Assembly: GCA_001534745.1 (NCBI GenBank)
Contig: CP013997.1
Span: 2,356,001 to 2,420,000 of the forward strand
Direction of reading: 5' to 3'
DNA: 64,000 nt
Source of the DNA: Pseudomonas monteilii
GTDB lineage: Bacteria; Pseudomonadota; Gammaproteobacteria; Pseudomonadales; Pseudomonadaceae
Shown here: positions 19,535-27,586 of the stretch, piece by piece
Layout of the letters: each line of letters opens with the position of its first letter
How positions within the stretch are numbered: the stretch's first letter is position 1
Translations under genes and position numbers: made by a program
Notes under the pieces: generated by a model
Told to the model about the DNA's origin: nothing
Seen by the model: the letters and a program-made list of their open reading frames with translations, nothing else
Database searches by the model: none

Positions 19535-19865
19535 AAGTTAATCCCTCATTTCAAAACTCGAGCAATTCAATGAACGCTAAACATATAAAACCCACAGCGA
19601 TCCGCTCAATAAAAATAATGACTCAAAATGTAAAATCGCTAAGGATTGGGGCGCAATCTACTTAGCGAGAACAGAGTAAAACCTGATCTTATATTTAACG
19701 TTGGTTCAGACCTTGCCTATTATGTCGTAGGAAACCTGGACTTTTCATATAGGCAAAGCACAAGATTTTCAGTGAGGAATATAATCGGACCACCACCTTT
19801 CCCTCTTGCAGCCTCCCGTACACCCCTTTAGGGTATGCACCACCTCCCCTACAGAGCCTGCCGCC
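19535..19865. other. 331-bp A+T-rich intergenic region upstream of bacteriocin gene
   Basis: It contains the bacteriocin promoter candidate listed separately and the leader of the plus-strand gene at 19866. Bases 19540-19800 are markedly A+T-rich compared with the chromosome. No LexA-type CTG-N10-CAG palindrome was found by eye. The rest is unassigned. Confidence 0.4.
19582..19609 (-). promoter_or_regulatory. Candidate sigma-70 promoter for bacteriocin operon
   Basis: On the minus strand TTGAGC (19609-19604) and TATATG (19587-19582) are separated by 16 bases. Each matches 4 of 6 consensus positions. It lies about 48 bp upstream of the toxin ATG, whose ribosome site is GAGGGA. Confidence 0.35.
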
Positions 19866-20360
19866 ATGCGCGCCTGTCTTTTCATGATCCTCGGTTTGTC
19901 ATGTACCTATCTGCTGGCTCAAGAGACTCTGCCCGCTGCCGCCCAGGTGCGGACCACGGGCTGGACGCTGAACGACCAGTTCGACAAGGGCTTCACCCTG
20001 GACAACGGCACCCGCGTATTGATGATCGCGCGCAGCCTGTCCAGCGCGCGGCTGGTCAACAGCGCCGTCGAACATACGCCCGATGGCTATCTGAGCGAGC
20101 GCGGCGTGGCCTACGTGGCCGACATCGAGAAGCTGCCTCGCGTGGCCCAGGCAGTGCTGGTGCCGACCATGCGCTCGGCGCGTTACCGTATCCTGCTGGA
20201 CCGCGATGGCCAGGTCGCCGAGCACTATGCCGGTGACCGCGATAGCGTGCAGTGGCTGGAGCTGAAGAATGGCCAGGTGACGCGTGAGCAGCGCTTTACT
20301 GATTTGGTGGGGCTGCGTCAGGCGCTTGCGGGGTTGGTCAGTGCTCAGGCAGCGCCTTGA
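19866..20360 (+). CDS. Predicted secreted thioredoxin-like hypothetical protein
   Basis: A 164-residue protein with an N-terminal signal peptide (MRACLFMILGLSCTYLLAQ). The mature part (GWTLNDQFDKGFTLDNGTRV, then LMIARS and later YRILLDRDGQVAEHYAGDRD) resembles the thioredoxin/AhpC-like fold, but there is no CxxC or peroxidatic Cys. Pseudomonas relatives are often called FAD/FMN-containing dehydrogenase without visible support. The ribosome site is weak. REP-rich DNA follows. Confidence 0.6.
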   Translation: MRACLFMILGLSCTYLLAQETLPAAAQVRTTGWTLNDQFDKGFTLDNGTRVLMIARSLSSARLVNSAVEHTPDGYLSERGVAYVADIEKLPRVAQAVLVPTMRSARYRILLDRDGQVAEHYAGDRDSVQWLELKNGQVTREQRFTDLVGLRQALAGLVSAQAAP

Positions 20361-20395
20361 GCCTGTGCTGAGTCGTGTGGCGTTGATGCTCGGTT

Positions 20396-20915
20396 GCCTT
20401 GGCTGGCGGTGATGGTCTGGTAGACGGGGTTGGCTGGTTTCATGGCCCCTGCGGGGCCAATCGCGGCACAGGGGCCGCTCCCACACCCGTAGCTATACCG
20501 CGGCGTTGCAGGTTATCGCGGGACCCTGTGGAAGCGGGCTTGCCCGCGATGCAGGCGGTGACGGACCGGACGCCATCGCGGGCAAGCCCGCTCCCACAAG
20601 CTGCTTGCGCAGCCATGACTACATTGATGGCTGCAGAGGTCTGGGTGGGAGCTGGCTTGCCAGCGATAGGGCCCTGCCAGGCGCCGCACACGGTCGGGCA
20701 TGTACCGAGTAGAGAAGACAGTTGCGTCCACAGGTGACCGCGATAGCCTGCAATCCCGCGGCGGGGCTACGGGTGTGTGCCTTGGCTGGTGGTGATGGCC
20801 TGGTAGGCGGGGTTGGCTGGTTTTATGGCCCCTGCGGGGCCAATCGCGGCACAGGGGCCGCTCCTACACCCGTAGCCCCGCCGCGGGATTGCAGGCTATC
20901 GCGGCCACCTGTGGG
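20396..20915. repeat. REP-rich region with a duplicated ~130-bp unit and ~48-bp inverted arms
   Basis: Bases 20396-20527 and 20779-20910 are direct copies (offset 383 bp, a few mismatches). Each holds a REP unit of the class ATGGCCCCTGCGGGGCCAAT (20442-20484 and 20825-20867). Bases 20729-20777 are nearly the exact reverse complement of 20867-20915. Between the direct copies lie REPs of two other classes (20527-20598 as an inverted pair, 20645-20676). No gene is supported here. Confidence 0.8.
20567..20727. repeat. ~160-bp composite REP element, copy 1
   Basis: This stretch runs from a REP of the GGAGCGGGCTTGCCCGC class to one of the GGAGCTGGCTTGCCAGC class and on into flanking non-REP sequence. 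It is repeated in inverted orientation at 43743-43901 with about 90 percent identity by eye, including the non-palindromic spacer (CTCTGCAGCCATCAAT on the reverse strand). The unit that moved or converted is therefore larger than one REP. Confidence 0.75.
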
Positions 20916-21028
20916 AACGGCCCCTGCCGAGGCGCTGGACCGGCCGCAATTGGGCCCGCAAGGTCCACAGAGTTATTGAGTTATTTGCTTTAAAATCAAT
21001 ACGATATTTTATTTTCTACGAGAGCAGC

Positions 21029-21101
21029 CTGTGGGAGCGGGCTTGCCCGCGATGGCGTCCGGTTCGGCACCGCCTGCATCGCGGGCAATCGCGCCTACGA
21101 C
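21029..21101. repeat. REP element with degenerate inverted partner
   Basis: A REP core GTGGGAGCGGGCTTGCCCGC at 21031-21050 is followed by a degenerate reverse partner around 21078-21101 (GCATCGCGGGCAATCGCGCC). It lies downstream of the FMN monooxygenase gene. Confidence 0.7.
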
Positions 21102-21135
21102 AGGGTGCGCCGGCCTGCCAGACCTGCAAAGCAGT

Positions 21136-22464
21136 TCAGACGGTAGCGCGCTGGAACGTCGGAATCGCCAACCCCAGGCTTTCACGCAAGGTCGTGCCTT
21201 CGTAGGCCGTACGGTACAGCCCGCGCTCCTGCAGCAACGGCACCACCTGCTCGGTGAAGCGGCGGAACTGCTCCGGGTGGCCGATGTAGATGTTGAACCC
21301 GTCCAGGGCCCGCGCTTCGAACCACTCGGCCATCTTGGCCGCCACGGTGTCAGCCGATCCGACGAATGCCCCAGGTCGCAATTGACGCCCGAACTCGACG
21401 GCCTGACGCAGGCTGAAACCCTTGTCCCGGGCCTGGTCGGCAATGCGCTTGGCATTGGTGAAGAAGCTGCTGCGTGCCGACTCGAGGCTCTCCTGCGGAA
21501 ACGGCGCATCCAGGTCGTACTGGCTGAAATCATGCCAGCCGAAGTTGCGCCCGAACTCCTTCAACGCCAGCTCGAAACTGTGGTCGGCCTGATGGTAGTG
21601 ACGCTCGATTTCCCGGGCCTGGTCATCGTCGTCGCCGACGTAGATCTCCGCGCCCGGCAGCACCAGCAATTGCTCCGGGTCACGCCCCAGGCGTGCGGCA
21701 CGCCCCTTGATGTCGCGGTAGAACGCCTGGCCCTGTTCGAGGCTCGCCGCATGGGTGAACACCACGTCGGCCGTGGCCGCACCCAGGTCGCGCCCCTGTT
21801 CGGAGTCCCCGGCCTGGAAGATCACCGGCTGCCCCTGGGGCGAGCGCTGGATGTTCAGCGGGCCGGTCACCGAGAAGTGTTCGCCCTTGTGGTGCAGGGC
21901 GTGGAGCTTGGCCGGGTCGAGGAAGCGGCCACTGGCCCGGTCGCGTGGGAAGGCATCGTCCTCATAGGAGTGCCACAGCGCCTGCACCACTTTCACGTGT
22001 TCTTCGGCCCGGGCGTAACGGGTGTCGTAATCGTAGTGCTCGTCCAGCCCGTAGTTGCCGGCGGTGCCCGCGTCGCCGCTGGTGACCACGTTCCAGCCGG
22101 CGCGGCCCTTGCTGATCAGGTCCAACGAGGCCAGCCGGCGCGCGACGTTGAACGGCGCGTTGTAGGAGGTGGTGAGGGTCCCGACCAGGCCCAGGCGCCG
22201 AGTGCTGACGGCCAGGGCCGAGAGCAGGGTCAGCGGCTCCAGGCGGTTGAGGTAATGGGACGGCGAGCCCGGCGTGATGAACTGGCTGTCGACGATGAAC
22301 ATCAGGTCGAACAGCGCGCGCTCGGCCTGCTGGGCGATGTCGATGTACCAGTCGATGTTGACGCTGGCATCGGCCGGTAGCGCAGGGTCGAGCCACAGGT
22401 TGTGCCGGCCGGGGCCGCCGCAGCCCATGGTCAGGGCGCCGAGTTTGATCTGTCGTGTGCGCAT
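21136..22464 (-). CDS. NtaA/SnaA/DszA-family FMN-dependent monooxygenase (LLM class)
   Basis: A 442-residue bacterial luciferase-like enzyme that uses FMNH2 supplied by a separate reductase. It starts at 22464 after AAGGAGA. Family signatures are FIVDSQFITPGSPSHYLNRL, then EPLTLLSALA, the RAGWNVVTS strand near residue 125 and YDYDTRYARAEEHVKVV. The family contains nitrilotriacetate, dibenzothiophene sulfone and dimethyl sulfide monooxygenases. It lies 31 bp after the sulfonate-type binding protein gene. Cleavage of a carbon-sulfur bond in an organosulfur compound is the likely role; the exact substrate is unknown. Confidence 0.88.
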   Translation of the reverse strand: MRTRQIKLGALTMGCGGPGRHNLWLDPALPADASVNIDWYIDIAQQAERALFDLMFIVDSQFITPGSPSHYLNRLEPLTLLSALAVSTRRLGLVGTLTTSYNAPFNVARRLASLDLISKGRAGWNVVTSGDAGTAGNYGLDEHYDYDTRYARAEEHVKVVQALWHSYEDDAFPRDRASGRFLDPAKLHALHHKGEHFSVTGPLNIQRSPQGQPVIFQAGDSEQGRDLGAATADVVFTHAASLEQGQAFYRDIKGRAARLGRDPEQLLVLPGAEIYVGDDDDQAREIERHYHQADHSFELALKEFGRNFGWHDFSQYDLDAPFPQESLESARSSFFTNAKRIADQARDKGFSLRQAVEFGRQLRPGAFVGSADTVAAKMAEWFEARALDGFNIYIGHPEQFRRFTEQVVPLLQERGLYRTAYEGTTLRESLGLAIPTFQRATV

Positions 22465-22495
22465 CAAAGGTCTCCTTGACGTCGAGGTCGTGGGC

Positions 22496-23446
22496 TCAGG
22501 GTTGGCGGTCGGTTTGGCCGAGGGCCGTGCCAAAGGAGGTGTCGAACAGGTCTTTTGCCGGGTAGGCCTTGATCAGCCCGAGCCCGGCGAAGAAGTCCAC
22601 GGTCTTCTGCGCATCGACGATCACCTGGGGCGTCAGCGGCGCCAGGTCGGTGCGCGCACGGGCGAACCAGGCGCGGGCGATGTCGCGGTCGGCACGGGTG
22701 CGTTTGGCCCAGGCATCGGCATAGGCCTCGGTGTGGGCCGGGTCGCTCAGGGTCCAGTCGCGGGCCTTCTTCAGCCGCTGGAGAAAGTCGCTGATCTGCG
22801 CACGCTTCTGCTCGGCGGCCTTCTGGTTGGCCACCACGAAGCTCTGCGCCGGGATCACACCCTCGGCGGTCGCCAGCACACGGGCGCCCTGGCGCTCCTG
22901 CTGGGTGACGTAGGGTTCCCAGGTGGCGATCACGTCCACCGAGCCACCGTCCAGGGCATGGGAGGCGTCCAGAGCGCTGAGGTAGCGCAGCTCGAGGGCA
23001 TCGCGCGGGACGCCGGCCTTGTCCAGGCCGCTGAACAACAGCTGCTGGCTCCACGAACCCTTCCAGATCGCCGCACGCTTGCCGCGCAGGTCCTGCAGGC
23101 TGTGGATCGACGAGTCCTTGCGGGCCAGGATGGCCACGCCGTCGAGGTTCTGGCGACTGACCGCGATCACCTTGATCGGCGCGCCAAGCGCCCCGAGAAA
23201 CAACGGGGGCGCATCGCCCAGCAGGCCGATGTCGAGGCTGCCGACGTTGAGCGCTTCGGCCACCGGGGAGCCTGCGGTGAACTGCTTCCAGTCCAGGGTG
23301 TACGGCACGTCATCGAGCACCCCCGCCGCCTCCATCACCGCACGGGCGTTGTAGCTTTGGTCACCGACCACCAGGGTCTGGGCGGCGGCAGCGAGGCTGA
23401 AGGTGGTGGCCAGCACGGTAGCGGCCAGCTGTTTGAAGTAGCGCAC
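22496..23446 (-). CDS. ABC transporter substrate-binding protein, aliphatic sulfonate (SsuA) type
   Basis: A 316-residue periplasmic binding protein with a signal peptide (LAATVLATTFSLAAAAQ). The body follows the SsuA/NMT1-like pattern: GSPVAEALNVGSLDIGLLGD, PIKVIAVSRQN, LRGKRAAIWKGS and VIATWEPYV. No permease or ATPase lies beside it, so it must use a transporter encoded elsewhere. It precedes the FMN monooxygenase in an operon and is divergent from the thiol dioxygenase gene. The ligand is probably a sulfonate or another organosulfur compound. Confidence 0.85.
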   Translation of the reverse strand: MRYFKQLAATVLATTFSLAAAAQTLVVGDQSYNARAVMEAAGVLDDVPYTLDWKQFTAGSPVAEALNVGSLDIGLLGDAPPLFLGALGAPIKVIAVSRQNLDGVAILARKDSSIHSLQDLRGKRAAIWKGSWSQQLLFSGLDKAGVPRDALELRYLSALDASHALDGGSVDVIATWEPYVTQQERQGARVLATAEGVIPAQSFVVANQKAAEQKRAQISDFLQRLKKARDWTLSDPAHTEAYADAWAKRTRADRDIARAWFARARTDLAPLTPQVIVDAQKTVDFFAGLGLIKAYPAKDLFDTSFGTALGQTDRQP

Positions 23447-23721
23447 GGTCGTCTCCTGAGGCCCTGAACAGGGCCATGAGGACGATCCGCGCGTGCGGTC
23501 TCATCGGTAGAAGGATATAGCGATAAAGAATCGGTACGAAACTTTTAATAATCTAAAGCCCTGAAAGAACGCTGTGAAATGCACATTGGGCATAACCTAA
23601 TGCTTTTTCAGTCGCTTTATTAAATGCGCAAAAATCATATTAGCTTAGTCATATTTTGCATTTATAGAATATAAAGAAGTTTGCTAGGGTTCAGTCCATA
23701 CCTGAACGCCGAGTCCGAACC
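23447..23721. promoter_or_regulatory. A+T-rich divergent promoter region of sulfur genes
   Basis: This 275-bp region separates the minus-strand binding protein/monooxygenase pair from the plus-strand dioxygenase/rhodanese pair. Bases 23510-23690 are strongly A+T-rich (for example TATAGCGATAAAGAATCGG), as is common for CysB-controlled sulfur-starvation promoters. No sigma-54 GG-N10-GC element was found on either strand. The regulator assignment is inference. Confidence 0.5.
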
Positions 23722-24330
23722 ATGACCGATTCCCTGCGCCTGGAGCGCTTACGCCACTTCATCGACCGCCTGGCCACCGTGCTCGACGAGCAGCCCGACG
23801 AAGCCGCCCTGCTCGACCGCGGCCAGGCGCTGCTGGCGGACCTGGTCAGCCATGACGATTGGCTACCCGAGGACTTCGCCCAACCTGACCCGGAGCGCTA
23901 CCGGCAGTACCTGTTGCACTGCGACTCGCGCCAGCGCTTCTCGGTGGTGAGCTTCGTCTGGGGCCCTGGGCAGCGTACACCGATCCATGACCATCAGGTC
24001 TGGGGGTTGATCGGCATGCTGCGTGGCGCCGAGCTGGCGCAGGGTTTCGTGCGCAATGACCAAGGCGAATTGATGCCCGACGGTGCGACGGTACGACTGC
24101 TGCCCGGCCAGGTGGAAGCGGTCTCGCCACGCATCGGCGACATCCACCAGGTGAGCAATGCCTTCACCGACCAGGTGTCGATCAGCATCCACGTCTACGG
24201 CGGCAACATCGGCGCGGTCCGGCGTGCGGTGTACGCCCCCGACGGCAGCGCAAAACCGTTCATTTCCGGCTACTCCAACGCCCACCTCCCCAACCTCTGG
24301 GACCTGTCCAAAGAGAACCTCGCCCCATGA
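23722..24330 (+). CDS. Cysteine dioxygenase-family thiol dioxygenase (3-mercaptopropionate dioxygenase-like)
   Basis: A 202-residue single-domain cupin that oxidises a thiol to its sulfinic acid with ferrous iron and O2. The three iron-binding His are His89 and His91 (PIHDHQVWG) and His142 (GDIHQVSN). Bacterial enzymes of this Arg-type clade often prefer 3-mercaptopropionate to cysteine. It starts at 23722 and its stop overlaps the ATG of the rhodanese gene (ATGA). It is divergent from the sulfonate-type binding protein. Together these suggest processing of a scavenged thiol. Confidence 0.88.
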   Translation: MTDSLRLERLRHFIDRLATVLDEQPDEAALLDRGQALLADLVSHDDWLPEDFAQPDPERYRQYLLHCDSRQRFSVVSFVWGPGQRTPIHDHQVWGLIGMLRGAELAQGFVRNDQGELMPDGATVRLLPGQVEAVSPRIGDIHQVSNAFTDQVSISIHVYGGNIGAVRRAVYAPDGSAKPFISGYSNAHLPNLWDLSKENLAP

Positions 24331-25910
24331 CCTCGCCCGTTACCCGGCAGTACCCCGACATCCGCCGCGCCTTGCTGGCCCAGGAAGAACTGGCCTTGAT
24401 CGATGTGCGTGAAGAAGACCCGTTTGCCCAGGCGCATCCTCTGTTCGCCGCCAACCTCCCATTGTCGAAGCTGGAACTAGAAGCGTACGCCCGGATCCCC
24501 CGGCGTGACACGGCCATTACCGTCTATGACGACGGTGAAGGGCTCGCGGCCATCGCCGCGCAACGCCTGCACGAGCTGGGGTACAGCGATGTCGCCGTGC
24601 TCGAGGGCGGGCTGGACGGTTGGCGCGCTGCCGGTGGCGAGCTGTTCCGCGACGTCAACGTGCCGAGCAAGGCCTTCGGTGAGCTGGTGGAAAGCGTGCG
24701 CCACACGCCATCCCTGGCGGCCGAACAGGTCCAGGCCCTGCTTGACGACAACGCTGACGTGGTGGTGCTCGATGCGCGGCGTTTCGACGAATATCAGACC
24801 ATGGGCATCCCAGGTGGTATCAGCGTGCCGGGCGCCGAACTGGTGCTGCGCGTGGCCGAGCTGGCACCAGACCCGACGACCCAGGTGATCGTCAACTGCG
24901 CCGGGCGCACGCGCAGCATCATCGGCACCCAGTCGTTGCTCAACGCAGGCATTCCCAACCCGGTGGCGGCCCTGCGCAACGGCACCATCGGTTGGACCCT
25001 GGCGGGCCAGGCGCTGGCGCATGGGCAGGACCGTCGCTTCGCCGACGTCACCTCGCACACCCGGACCCAGGCCTCGCAACAGGCCCGTGGGGTGGCCGAC
25101 CGCGCCGGTGTCCTGCGCCTGGACCGCGCCGGGCTGGAGCGCTGGCAGGCCGACGTGGGTCGCACCACTTACCTGTTCGATGTCCGCACCCCTGAGGAAT
25201 ACAGCACCGGCCACCAGCCCGGCAGCCGCTCGACACCGGGCGGGCAATTGGTGCAGGAGACCGACCATGTCGCCAGTGTGCGTGGGGCGCGTCTGGTGCT
25301 GGTGGACGATGACGGCGTGCGCGCCAACATGACCGCCTCGTGGCTCGCGCAGATGGGCTGGCAGGTCGCCGTGCTCGACGGCCTGACCCCGGCGGACTTC
25401 AGCGCCCAGGGCGACTGGCAGCCACTCCTGCCGACGCTGCCCGAGGTCCAGGACATCACTGTCGAGCAACTGGCCCGCTGGCGCAACGAGGCCGGCACCG
25501 TAGTGCTGGACTTCACCACCAGCGCCAACTACGTCAAGCGTCACATCCCCGGCGCCCACTGGGTGATCCGCGCCCAGCTGGCCGAGGCCCTGGAGCGCTT
25601 GCCCCAGGCCGAGCGCTACGTGCTGACCTGCGGCAGCAGCCTGCTGGCCCGCTTCGCCGCCCACGACCTGCAGGCGCTGACGCGCACGCCGGTCCATGTG
25701 CTCACAGGGGGTACCGCCGCCTGGGTCGCGGCCGGAAAGCCGGTGGACAGCGGTGAAGCCCACCTCGCCGTGGCGCGCAGCGACCGCTACCGACGCCCCT
25801 ACGAGGGGACGGACAACCCGCGCGAGGCGATGCAGGGCTATCTGGACTGGGAGTTCGGCCTGGTCGCCCAGCTGGAACGCGATGGCACTCACGGGTTTAC
25901 GGTGTTGTGA
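24327..25910 (+). CDS. Four-domain rhodanese-type sulfurtransferase
   Basis: A 527-residue cytoplasmic protein built of four rhodanese domains at about 5-110, 125-235, 265-385 and 395-495. Domain 2 has a typical active loop NCAGRTRS with Cys191. Domain 4 has LTCGSSLLAR with Cys435. Domains 1 (VYDDGEGLA) and 3 (VLVDDDGVRA) have Asp in place of Cys and are presumably inactive. There is no signal peptide. The ATG overlaps the stop of the thiol dioxygenase. The likely role is transfer of sulfane sulfur released from a scavenged thiol; the acceptor is unknown. Confidence 0.9.
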   Translation: MTSPVTRQYPDIRRALLAQEELALIDVREEDPFAQAHPLFAANLPLSKLELEAYARIPRRDTAITVYDDGEGLAAIAAQRLHELGYSDVAVLEGGLDGWRAAGGELFRDVNVPSKAFGELVESVRHTPSLAAEQVQALLDDNADVVVLDARRFDEYQTMGIPGGISVPGAELVLRVAELAPDPTTQVIVNCAGRTRSIIGTQSLLNAGIPNPVAALRNGTIGWTLAGQALAHGQDRRFADVTSHTRTQASQQARGVADRAGVLRLDRAGLERWQADVGRTTYLFDVRTPEEYSTGHQPGSRSTPGGQLVQETDHVASVRGARLVLVDDDGVRANMTASWLAQMGWQVAVLDGLTPADFSAQGDWQPLLPTLPEVQDITVEQLARWRNEAGTVVLDFTTSANYVKRHIPGAHWVIRAQLAEALERLPQAERYVLTCGSSLLARFAAHDLQALTRTPVHVLTGGTAAWVAAGKPVDSGEAHLAVARSDRYRRPYEGTDNPREAMQGYLDWEFGLVAQLERDGTHGFTVL

Positions 25911-25925
25911 CAGGCGGCCTCAGGT

Positions 25926-26363
25926 TCAGCACGCGCAGGACGCCGGTGTCGGCGCGTGCGGCACGGTTCGCTCGGTCGACAGGCTGAAGCCTTCATCGCA
26001 CCAGCCCGTGATGCCGCCGAGCATTTCCTTCACCCCATGGCCGAGCTGGGCCAGGCATGCAGCGGCGCGGTGGGCGCCGTTGCAGTGCGGCCCTGCGCAG
26101 TAGACAACGAACAGGGTTCCGGCAGGGAATACCGCCAGGCGCTCGGCCGTCAGGGTCCGGCTCGGCAGGTTCAAGGCGCCGGGAATGTGCCCGGCCGCAA
26201 ACGCCTCGGCGTTGCGCACATCGACCAGTACGAAGTCGACCTGGCCGGCCTGCTGGCTGTGGTACACGTCCGAACAATCGGTCTCGAAGCGCAGGCGTTC
26301 GCTGAAGTGCGCGAGCGCCTCGTCGGCGGAGGCTGGCGGCGTGTGTGTGATCAGGCTGGACAT
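25926..26363 (-). CDS. Single-domain rhodanese-like protein
   Basis: A 145-residue protein starting at 26363 after CAGGAG. The rhodanese domain covers about 25-130, with LVDVRNAEAFAAGHIPGALN and an active loop VYCAGPHCNGAH that holds a Cys in the expected place and a second Cys five residues on. It is divergent from the GlxA/AraC regulator, an arrangement that suggests control by that regulator. It ends 15 bp from the convergent four-domain rhodanese gene. Confidence 0.88.
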   Translation of the reverse strand: MSSLITHTPPASADEALAHFSERLRFETDCSDVYHSQQAGQVDFVLVDVRNAEAFAAGHIPGALNLPSRTLTAERLAVFPAGTLFVVYCAGPHCNGAHRAAACLAQLGHGVKEMLGGITGWCDEGFSLSTERTVPHAPTPASCAC

Positions 26364-26461
26364 GGCATCGCTCCTGGCAGGATGAGGGTCGGGCCACTGT
26401 AGGCGGACCGTCGAGTGCGCTACAGTGGCGAACTCGACAGTCACCGGTGATTTCCCGCCAA

Positions 26462-27418
26462 ATGCACGACACGCCCGGTTTGGTCGCCATCCTGGCCTAC
26501 GATGGCCTGTGCACCTTCGAATTCGGTATCGCCATCGAACTCTTCGCCCTGCCCCGGCCCGAGTTCGACTTTGCCTGGTACCGGCATTGCGTGGTCGCGG
26601 TCGACGCAGGCCCGATGCACGCCCTGGGCGGTTTCACCGTCACCGCCGATGCGGGCCATGAGGCACTGCTCGAGGCGCAGACCATCATCGTCCCCGGCTG
26701 GCGAAACCGTGCCGAGCGTCCTCCCCAGGCCCTGCTGGATGCCTTGTGCAGCGCGCATGCACGCGGGGCCCGGCTGCTGTCCATCTGCTCCGGTGCCTTC
26801 GTGCTGGCCGCCGCCGGGCTGCTCGATGGCAAGCGTGCGACCACGCACTGGCGTTACTGCGAAGAGCTGGCGGCACGTTTCCCCGCCATCGCGGTGGACC
26901 CTGCCGTGCTCTACGTGGACGATGGTCAGGTCATCACCTCGGCCGGCAGCGCAGCTGGCATCGACGCCTGCCTGCACCTGGTCGAGCGCGACTTTGGCGC
27001 CCAGGTCGCCAACAGCGTGGCCTGCCGCCTGGTCATGGCACCCTTGCGCGCAGGCGGGCAGGCGCAGTTCATTCCGGCGCCGGTCGCCCGGACGCCACGG
27101 CAGGACCTGGCAGCCCTGCTGGATTGGGCACGCGAGCGCCTGCACGAACCGCTGACCTTGGCTCAACTGGCGGCCAAGGCCTTGATGAGCGAGCGCACGT
27201 TGCTGCGCCGCTTCAACGAAGCGACCGGTATGACGCCCAAGCGCTGGCTGCAGCACGCACGCCTGGCACAGGCCCGCGCGCTGCTCGAGGGCAATGGGCT
27301 CAATCTGGAGCGCATCGCCGAGCGCTGCGGATTCGCTTCGGTCGAAAGCTTCAGGGTGGCGTTTCGTAAAGAGGTCGGTGTGGCGCCTTCGGTGTATCGG
27401 GACAGTTTCGGTCGCTGA
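26462..27418 (+). CDS. GlxA/FtrA-type transcriptional regulator (DJ-1/PfpI plus AraC)
   Basis: A 318-residue regulator. Residues 1-185 form a DJ-1/PfpI-like sensor domain with LLSICSGAFVLAAAGLLDG around residue 104, the nucleophile-elbow Cys retained. Residues 220-318 are an AraC-type double helix-turn-helix (LAQLAAKALMSERTLLRRF, ERCGFASVESFRVAF). It starts at the ATG 26462 or an in-frame GTG at 26447; neither has a clear site. It lies divergent from and 98 bp away from the single rhodanese gene, its most likely target. Confidence 0.88.
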   Translation: MHDTPGLVAILAYDGLCTFEFGIAIELFALPRPEFDFAWYRHCVVAVDAGPMHALGGFTVTADAGHEALLEAQTIIVPGWRNRAERPPQALLDALCSAHARGARLLSICSGAFVLAAAGLLDGKRATTHWRYCEELAARFPAIAVDPAVLYVDDGQVITSAGSAAGIDACLHLVERDFGAQVANSVACRLVMAPLRAGGQAQFIPAPVARTPRQDLAALLDWARERLHEPLTLAQLAAKALMSERTLLRRFNEATGMTPKRWLQHARLAQARALLEGNGLNLERIAERCGFASVESFRVAFRKEVGVAPSVYRDSFGR

Positions 27419-27421
27419 GTC

Positions 27422-27451
27422 TGCCCTCGCGCAGCGCTGATGGCGAGGGCA
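27422..27451. terminator. Hairpin after regulator gene
   Basis: Perfect 9-bp arms TGCCCTCGC and GCGAGGGCA with a 12-base loop lie 3 bases after the regulator stop. There is no U tract. Probable end of the regulator transcript. Confidence 0.5.
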
Positions 27452-27586
27452 CGTCGGGAGCGCTCGAGCCGTTCATGGGCAAGCCCTGAGTAAGGGTATC
27501 CAGAGACGCTCGGGCGGCGAGTCATCGTACAACTCGACAAGCACTGACCATCAAGCGCCCTCGACACGGACGACCAAGAGAACGGG

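Noticed and set aside
20396..21101. CRISPR-like appearance of repeated 25-45-bp units
   Set aside because: The units are palindromic REP cores in mixed orientation with irregular spacing. There are no equal-length spacers and no cas genes.
21031..22380. A 449-codon plus-strand frame, and similar ones at 24477-25892, 14066-15379, 35264-36820 and 42121-43746
   Set aside because: Each mirrors a well-supported gene on the opposite strand and has the typical composition of an antisense shadow.
23447..23721. Sigma-54 promoter for the first sulfur block
   Set aside because: No GG-N10-GC element with acceptable flanks was seen on either strand; the region looks like ordinary A+T-rich sigma-70 promoter DNA.
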